Source: an uncultured Sediminibacterium sp. (GTDB lineage Bacteria > Bacteroidota > Bacteroidia > Chitinophagales > Chitinophagaceae). From it: 26,547 bases of DNA. The stretch covers positions 1-26,547 of the forward strand of contig NZ_CAMLMJ010000035.1 in the NCBI RefSeq assembly GCF_946481145.1, written 5' to 3'. Of this stretch, positions 21,487-26,547 are shown piece after piece. Below the pieces are notes generated by a model. That model did no database searches. It was not told where the DNA came from and worked only from the letters and a program-made list of their open reading frames with translations. The translations under genes were made by a program, and so were the position numbers. How positions within the stretch are numbered: position 1 is the stretch's first letter; every line of letters starts with the position of its first letter.

Positions 21487-23211
21487 ATGAAAAAGACTTT
21501 TGCTTATTTACTGGGTTGCTTATATTTCGCCAATATTTATGCCCAACCAATTACTGACACCGCCATAAAACTGAACCATTACAACGAATGGACAAAAATC
21601 ATGGAAACAGATCCATCTGATATATGGTTAAGGTATGCTCCTAATAAAACTTTTCAGGTATTTGAGAAATTAACTCCGAAATACCAACCTGGGAGCAACA
21701 CTTCTGGATCTGTTGTCGGTTTCTATGGTAATGCAACTTTAAGCTGGTTGAATGGACAGGAATTTTTAGAATTGGCAGCTACAGGCATTACAAAAGCAAA
21801 TGCCGATTCCTTTTTATATCATGTAGTAATCAACGATAGCATTGAACTCGTTTCATGGCAACATCCAACTATTTTTAAAACAAATAAAAAAGGTGCTTAC
21901 GCCTACCTGGGTAAATTTAATTCGAAACATAAACTCATCAAGTTCGAACTATACCATATCGCACACTATTACGATAAAAGAACCATTTACTTCAATAATT
22001 TATATACGCCAACCCCATCTATAGCACAGGCAAGAGTATTTTACAATGATGCCAACCTTTTCCAGCCTTTAAAACAACATTATATACCTGCTTCAAAACA
22101 ATTAAAGATCGGAGGATATGAGATTAAACCCTCGGAAAATAAAAAGAATCCACTTGCTACTGTACTAAATGAAATACAAAATCGATCCTTTGAATGGAAC
22201 GATAGCATCAACCATATTGCCCTTTCGATAAAACCAACAATTCTCAATGAAATGTATTTTGTGTACCTGCGTCATTATAGTAACACCCATTCCGATACCA
22301 GCTTAATATCGAATAAATGGAATATTTCCTACTATAGTAAAAACCCTGAACTGCAAATCAATGCTGCCTATTTTAAGAAACCGGGTAACTATGAAATCAT
22401 CATTACGCCAAAACTACCAGAGGAATTCAAAAGATCAACCAATATCCCAAAGGCAAGTCTTTTCTTTTCAGTAAAACCATCTTCCATCGTTCTATTCAAT
22501 TCAAAACAAGCCATTCTTTACACTGCATTTCTGGCACTAATCGGAAGCACTGGCTTCTTATTCTACAGGGGTAAAAGCAGAGCAATGCTTGCCAAGAAAA
22601 ACCAGGAAAAACAGGTAGTTTCATTACAATTAAAAGCAGTAAGATCACAACTAAACCCTCATTTCATGTTTAATGCCCTCGCTGGCATCCAAAATCTGGT
22701 GAACAAAAATGAAACCGGCAAAGCCAGCAATTATCTGTCAAAATTTGCTCGAATTACAGGGCATATTTTAAATGAAACAGATGATGATAAAACAACCATT
22801 GAAGAAGAAGTCAAACTATTAAATGATTACCTTTCAATGGAACAGCTTCGTTTTGGGTTTCAGTACAAAGTTGTTATCGACGATAATATCGATCAAATAC
22901 ATACCGCTATCCCTTCAATGCTACTGCAACCTCTGGTTGAAAATGCAGTAAAGCATGGCGTTTCCGGACTTTCAGAAAGAGGCATGATCTCCATTAACTT
23001 TATGAAGCAAGCTGAGGAGCTCATTATTCAGGTTATTGATAATGGACCGGGATTTTCTCCTGATGCAGTCAAGGAAGGATTCGGACTAAAACTAATCAGG
23101 GAAAGAATTGAATTACTCAATAAATTGTATAGCCAATCAACCGTTCATTTTGATGTATTGTCTGTAGATGGCCATACTGCCTGTCAGCTAACACTTAATC
23201 ACTGGTCATGA
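21487..23211 (+). CDS. LytS-type sensor histidine kinase (His_kinase family)
   Basis: The 574-aa protein has an N-terminal signal peptide (MKKTFAYLLGCLYFANIYAQ), an exported sensor region of about 330 residues without recognisable motif, and one transmembrane helix near residues 340-362 (QAILYTAFLALIGSTGFLF). A cytosolic LytS/YehU-type kinase domain follows. The phosphoacceptor lies in RSQLNPHFMFNAL (H392); the N-box is LLQPLVENAVKHG (N486) and the ATP-lid motif DNGPGF. It should autophosphorylate and pass phosphate to the response regulator whose start codon overlaps its stop (ATGA, 4 bp). The ligand is unknown. It is the first clearly chromosome-type gene after the mobile region. Confidence 0.93.
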   Translation: MKKTFAYLLGCLYFANIYAQPITDTAIKLNHYNEWTKIMETDPSDIWLRYAPNKTFQVFEKLTPKYQPGSNTSGSVVGFYGNATLSWLNGQEFLELAATGITKANADSFLYHVVINDSIELVSWQHPTIFKTNKKGAYAYLGKFNSKHKLIKFELYHIAHYYDKRTIYFNNLYTPTPSIAQARVFYNDANLFQPLKQHYIPASKQLKIGGYEIKPSENKKNPLATVLNEIQNRSFEWNDSINHIALSIKPTILNEMYFVYLRHYSNTHSDTSLISNKWNISYYSKNPELQINAAYFKKPGNYEIIITPKLPEEFKRSTNIPKASLFFSVKPSSIVLFNSKQAILYTAFLALIGSTGFLFYRGKSRAMLAKKNQEKQVVSLQLKAVRSQLNPHFMFNALAGIQNLVNKNETGKASNYLSKFARITGHILNETDDDKTTIEEEVKLLNDYLSMEQLRFGFQYKVVIDDNIDQIHTAIPSMLLQPLVENAVKHGVSGLSERGMISINFMKQAEELIIQVIDNGPGFSPDAVKEGFGLKLIRERIELLNKLYSQSTVHFDVLSVDGHTACQLTLNHWS

Positions 23212-23954
23212 ACATTCCATGTTATATAGTAGATGATGAATTACACAATATTGAAAACCTGTCATTTTTACTGCAAACCCATTGCCCCGAAATAACGGTA
23301 GTGGGTTCTGCCAGCAATGTAGAAACTGCGCTAAAAGGTATTCAGGCCAGTAAACCTGCATTATTGTTTCTTGATATCAAGCTGCATAAAGAAACAGGAT
23401 TTGATCTTTTGCAACAATTATCCAACACTGAAATCGAAGTAGTTTTTGTAACCGCCTATGATCAATTTGGAATACAGGCCATCAAATATGCCGCTCTCGA
23501 CTATCTGCTTAAACCAATAAATTCCGAAGAACTGGCAATCGCAGTAAAAAGGGCCATTGAAAAAATAGGCACGAAAAAGAAGAATGAACAATTACGCTTC
23601 CTATTAGAGGAAATCAATACTCAACAACCCAGAAGAATTGCATTACCTCATCAACAAGAAATCAGGTATGTTGATATTACCTCAATTATCAGATGCGAAG
23701 CAAGTAATAATTACACTTATATATACCTCGATTCAAATGAAAAAATATTGGTGGCCAAAACCCTGAAAGAATATATAACCCTATTGCCTTCCAACGAATT
23801 TATACGACCGCATCAGTCGCACCTTGTTAACCGCAATTATATCAAAAGCTGGATTCAAGATGACGGCCCAAAACTATTACTGCTCGATAAAACAAAAATC
23901 CCTGTCTCCCGCCTGAATCGTGAACGTATCAAACAATTACTCCATAGACCATAG
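23208..23954 (+). CDS. LytTR-family response regulator
   Basis: The 248-aa protein has a receiver domain (1-120) with the acidic pair D9-D10, phosphoacceptor D56 in LLFLDIKL, T82 in FVTAYD and K102 in YLLKPI. A LytTR DNA-binding domain follows (about 138-245: RRIALPHQQEIRYVDI, SNNYTYIYLD, KTLKEYITLLPSNEFIRPHQ, SHLVNRNYI, PVSRLNRERIKQLL). Phosphorylation by the overlapping upstream kinase should control binding to imperfect direct repeats in target promoters; targets cannot be told from this window, although the secreted protein gene 200 bp downstream is a candidate. Confidence 0.95.
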   Translation: MNIPCYIVDDELHNIENLSFLLQTHCPEITVVGSASNVETALKGIQASKPALLFLDIKLHKETGFDLLQQLSNTEIEVVFVTAYDQFGIQAIKYAALDYLLKPINSEELAIAVKRAIEKIGTKKKNEQLRFLLEEINTQQPRRIALPHQQEIRYVDITSIIRCEASNNYTYIYLDSNEKILVAKTLKEYITLLPSNEFIRPHQSHLVNRNYIKSWIQDDGPKLLLLDKTKIPVSRLNRERIKQLLHRP

Positions 23955-23981
23955 TCCATGGTCCATGGTCTATGGTCTATG
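23939..23981. repeat. Near-perfect ~20-bp inverted repeat of CCATRG/TCTATGG motifs
   Basis: Starting inside the last codons of the response regulator, CCATAGACCATAGTCCATGG is followed directly by T and CCATGGTCTATGGTCTATGG; the arms are reverse complements with one mismatch. No T-run follows. It is built from short tandem CCATGGTC/CCATAGAC words, typical of dispersed intergenic repeats in this phylum, and may act as an mRNA 3'-end hairpin. Confidence 0.75.
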
Positions 23982-24154
23982 GACTTCTCTCTATGCAAAA
24001 CCTACCGCATATCCGATTTTTTTGGCATATATAGAAATAATGCATAATTTTCATTTTACCCTGATCTCCTTTCTAAAACCTGTATTTAATCCTATCCATG
24101 CAACCCGGAAACGGACTTTATTGTCTTTTTCAGATACCCGTGTAATTGATCATT

Positions 24155-26338
24155 ATGAAAGGAAACTACAGATTTTCGATTTATAGCCACACCTTAAAGT
24201 GGGGCGTTCTGTTGTTCCTATTTGCCTGCATTAACTTTACTTCGGCTTTTTCCCAATGCCCTCCCAATATTGGCTTCGAAAGAGGCAATTTCGATAATTG
24301 GGAAAGCCTGAAAGGACAAATATCCCGCGATGGAGTTATTTCACTCACTCCTGTTTCTCCGGACCCCTCTAATCACCGAATTTTAGATGCAAATATTAAT
24401 GGTAAGGAAACAGACCAATATGGCGGGTTTCCGGTGGTTTGTCCAAACGGCAGCGGTTACTCCGTTAAACTGGGTATGGAACAAGGTGGTTCTGATGCCC
24501 ATGGCTTGAATTATACTTTTACCGTGCCAGCAACCAGTGGTGATTATAGTATTATCTACAATTATGCAGTGGTACTGGAAAACCCGAAACATGAATCATT
24601 TGAGCAACCCCAATTGGCTGTAAAGATTTTTAATGTCACTGACAACAAATATGAAGACTGTGGCTCTTTCCAGTTTATCGCTTCCGCAGATCTGCCAGGG
24701 TTTAAACGTTCCACCGACCCAAGACCCGATGTGTTTTATAAAGACTGGGCCCCGATTACCCTGAAACTCCAAAACTATGCCGGTAAAACACTTAGACTCG
24801 AGTTTACGGTAAATGACTGTGCTTTAGGCGGACATTTTGGCTATGCTTATATCGATATAAACGAAAACTGTACAACCCCTGTTACCGGCAACGTATTATG
24901 TAACGGATTACCACAGCTAACCTTAACTGCACCCTATGGATTTATGGCCTATAAATGGTTTACAGAAGATTTTTCACAAACACTGGGCATCAACAATACA
25001 CTTAAACTAAACCCTGCGCCCGCCCCTGGTACCCGGCTAGCTTTAGAAATTGTTCCTTACCCTAACCAGGGCTGCCTGGATACCTTGTATACAACGGTAA
25101 CAAAATCGGATGACCCGTTCGACTTTATTTTAAAGCCTTCCGTTGAAGCCTGTGAAACACCTGGTATCGATATATCATCCCCAACACTTATTCAGGGCAG
25201 CACACCAGGAATGGTGTATAGTTATTTTGCCGATTTTAATGAATCGGAATTTGTATCAAACCCCAAAAAAATTATTAAAACAGGTACTTATTACATCAAA
25301 GCAGTTAACACCGCAGGATGTACAGATACCAAGCCTTTCAATGCAATAGTCTGGAAAAACCCTGTTGTAAAAGTAAAAGCAGAACTCCCGGAATGTATCC
25401 CAAATACAGTTGATCTAACTACGAACGATATTATACAAGGCAGTGAAAGCGGACTTACATACAGTTATTGGAACGATGAACTTGCTACAAAAATTTTAAG
25501 TTCTCCAAAAGCTATCAATAAATCCGGCACCTACTATATCAAAGGAACTACCGACAAAGGATGTACTGTTATTAAACCGGTTGATGTTTCCATTACAGCA
25601 CCGCCAGTCTTAATTTCCAACGATTTTGCCGCCTGTGGCGAATTGCTGCTTTCTACGGTTAATCCGGTGGCAGGAAGTGATCCTACTGCCACACCTAGCT
25701 ATTGGTCCGACGCCGCATTTACTTCAAGATTACCGGATGATCATGTATTTACTAAAACCACCAATTATTATATCCGTTTAAGATCTGCAGCGGGGTGCGC
25801 CGTAAGCAAATCAGCGAAAGTAACCATTAACCCTATTCCTGAATTTACAGTTACAAACCCCGTAACTGTTCGAATACCACAAACCATCAACCTGATTAAT
25901 TCAGTGCCTTTTAGCACAGACTGGACCTACTCCTATTGGCAAGACAGTGCAACTACCAAACCTCAGTTAAACCCTGAGCGAATTTTAAAATCGGGGACTT
26001 ATTATGCAAAGAGTACAAATGTTTTTGGATGTACAGCCACCAACCCTATTGTAGTAAATATTGAAGATGCCCTCATTGCTCCATCCAATATATTTTCTCC
26101 GAATGGAGATGGCATCAATGATACCTGGAAGATTCCACTCATTGAATATTATCCTGAATCAAGGATCGAAATTTTTACCCGAAACGGACAACTAATTTAT
26201 AAATCCAAAGGGTATCTACCTGTTTGGGATGGACGCTCGAATAATGGCAGCATAGTTCCGGTAGGTGTTTATTACTACCTCATCAAACAAAATGATAAAC
26301 AAAAACCGGTTACAGGAACTGTGACGGTTGTGTATTAG
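24155..26338 (+). CDS. T9SS type B sorting-signal protein (gliding motility-associated C-terminal domain)
   Basis: From ATG 24155 the product is 727 aa; the frame is open to a TTG three codons earlier, which is less likely. A signal peptide covers about 1-34 (LLFLFACINFTSAFSQ). The N-terminal domain (CPPNIGFERGNFDNWESLKG onward, to about 240) is a jelly-roll-like module common in these surface proteins. Four Ig-like repeats of about 80 residues follow, each with YSYW/YSYF and SGTYYIK-type strands and GC(T) before the next unit. The last ~90 residues are a gliding-motility-associated CTD (PSNIFSPNGDGINDTWKIP, RIEIFTRNGQLIYK, WDGRSNNGSIVPVGVYYYLI), which directs export through the type IX secretion system and surface attachment. 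An adhesin or matrix role is inferred. Confidence 0.93.
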   Translation: MKGNYRFSIYSHTLKWGVLLFLFACINFTSAFSQCPPNIGFERGNFDNWESLKGQISRDGVISLTPVSPDPSNHRILDANINGKETDQYGGFPVVCPNGSGYSVKLGMEQGGSDAHGLNYTFTVPATSGDYSIIYNYAVVLENPKHESFEQPQLAVKIFNVTDNKYEDCGSFQFIASADLPGFKRSTDPRPDVFYKDWAPITLKLQNYAGKTLRLEFTVNDCALGGHFGYAYIDINENCTTPVTGNVLCNGLPQLTLTAPYGFMAYKWFTEDFSQTLGINNTLKLNPAPAPGTRLALEIVPYPNQGCLDTLYTTVTKSDDPFDFILKPSVEACETPGIDISSPTLIQGSTPGMVYSYFADFNESEFVSNPKKIIKTGTYYIKAVNTAGCTDTKPFNAIVWKNPVVKVKAELPECIPNTVDLTTNDIIQGSESGLTYSYWNDELATKILSSPKAINKSGTYYIKGTTDKGCTVIKPVDVSITAPPVLISNDFAACGELLLSTVNPVAGSDPTATPSYWSDAAFTSRLPDDHVFTKTTNYYIRLRSAAGCAVSKSAKVTINPIPEFTVTNPVTVRIPQTINLINSVPFSTDWTYSYWQDSATTKPQLNPERILKSGTYYAKSTNVFGCTATNPIVVNIEDALIAPSNIFSPNGDGINDTWKIPLIEYYPESRIEIFTRNGQLIYKSKGYLPVWDGRSNNGSIVPVGVYYYLIKQNDKQKPVTGTVTVVY

Positions 26339-26343
26339 GTATG

Positions 26344-26470
26344 GCCATTAGCTGTTAGCCATTAGCTATTAGCCTTTTACGTTTATTATTTATGAGTTTA
26401 TAATATGACAGGTGACTTTTTATCAGCCTCTAAAACCTAAGTCCTTAAAGCTAATAGCTAAAAGCCATTA
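26344..26470. repeat. Tandem and inverted GCCATTAGC / GCTAATAGC repeats
   Basis: GCCATTAGCTGTTAGCCATT continues into AGCTATTAGCC (26344-26374), and the reverse-oriented words GCTAATAGCT and AAAGCCATTA occur at 26450-26470. AGCTATTAGC and GCTAATAGCT are exact reverse complements, so the two clusters could pair. These resemble dispersed intergenic repeats and probably end the upstream transcript. Confidence 0.6.
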
Positions 26471-26547
26471 CTGTCCGGGGAAATTTAACCGCGAGCTGTA
26501 GGTGTTGCGTATGATGGAACACAGATCTTCATGATTTTCAGGATTTA
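26468..26547 (-). CDS. Possible 3' end of a - strand gene cut by the window edge
   Basis: On the - strand a frame open from the window edge reads NPENHEDLCSIIRNTYSSRL then NFPGQ and a TAA stop (26468-26470). Only 25 codons are visible and no family can be named. The same DNA (ATCTTCATGATTTTCAGGATT) resembles dispersed intergenic repeat text in this phylum, so it may be non-coding. Confidence 0.25.
   Translation of the reverse strand, partial: NPENHEDLCSIIRNTYSSRLNFPGQ

Noticed and set aside
23920..24186. 88-codon + strand ORF between the response regulator and the T9SS protein
   Set aside because: It starts inside the repeat-rich end of one gene and overlaps the start of the next; no protein features.
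1..26547. CRISPR array or rRNA genes
   Set aside because: No regularly spaced repeat-spacer pattern and no rRNA-like sequence noticed on reading.

Overview
The window looks like part of a Bacteroidota chromosome, most likely of the Chitinophagaceae/Sphingobacteriales type. The evidence is a secreted protein with a gliding-motility-associated (type B, T9SS) C-terminal domain, a LytS/LytTR two-component pair, and a relaxase/accessory/coupling-protein set of the kind found on Bacteroidota mobilizable elements. Genes generally lack obvious Shine-Dalgarno sequences. Positions 1 to about 21.2 kb read as mobile DNA. From about 21.49 kb onward the genes look like ordinary chromosome.

Region 1 (about 0.2-6.8 kb, + strand) is a plasmid/ICE maintenance operon: a RadC-type JAMM protein, an SSB, a DUF932 protein, a DUF3560 protein, then a PRTRC cassette (protein E, the ubiquitin-like C, F, the E2-like B, and an E1/ThiF-like protein) and a small unknown protein. 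The cassette holds E1-, E2- and Ubl-like parts, but no PRTRC-A (JAB) or ParB gene lies in the window. A small overlapping ORF between C and F (3955-4131) raises the question of a frameshift or an extra gene.

Region 2 (6.8-10.65 kb) is a mobilization module: an inverted-repeat-rich non-coding stretch (candidate oriT), a MobC-like accessory protein, an HUH relaxase and a VirD4/TraG-like coupling protein. No mating-pair-formation genes are visible.

Region 3 (10.97-20.5 kb) is visibly more AT-rich and is a defence-type cargo. It contains an unrecognised 564-aa coiled-coil protein (- strand), a SIR2-HerA pair with an 11-bp gene overlap (a known antiphage architecture), an sce7726-family PD-(D/E)XK nuclease-like gene, and a convergent - strand operon higB-higA(ImmA/IrrE)-beta-family protein. 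The stretch from SIR2 to higB lies between two imperfect direct repeats (12885-12958 and 21018-21090; about 50 of 68 positions identical by eye).

Region 4 (20.5-21.24 kb) is a junction scar. It holds a decayed tyrosine recombinase C-terminus on the - strand (20646-21017, with an in-frame stop and lost catalytic residues), directly abutting the right direct repeat, then a terminator, a degenerate tRNA-like sequence and a second similar 3'-end/terminator unit. I read this as the right end of an element, or stacked elements, that inserted at a tRNA-like site and has lost its integrase.

Region 5 (21.49-26.34 kb) holds a sensor histidine kinase overlapping its LytTR response regulator by 4 bp, then a large T9SS-secreted repeat protein, with dispersed inverted and tandem repeats between and after the genes.
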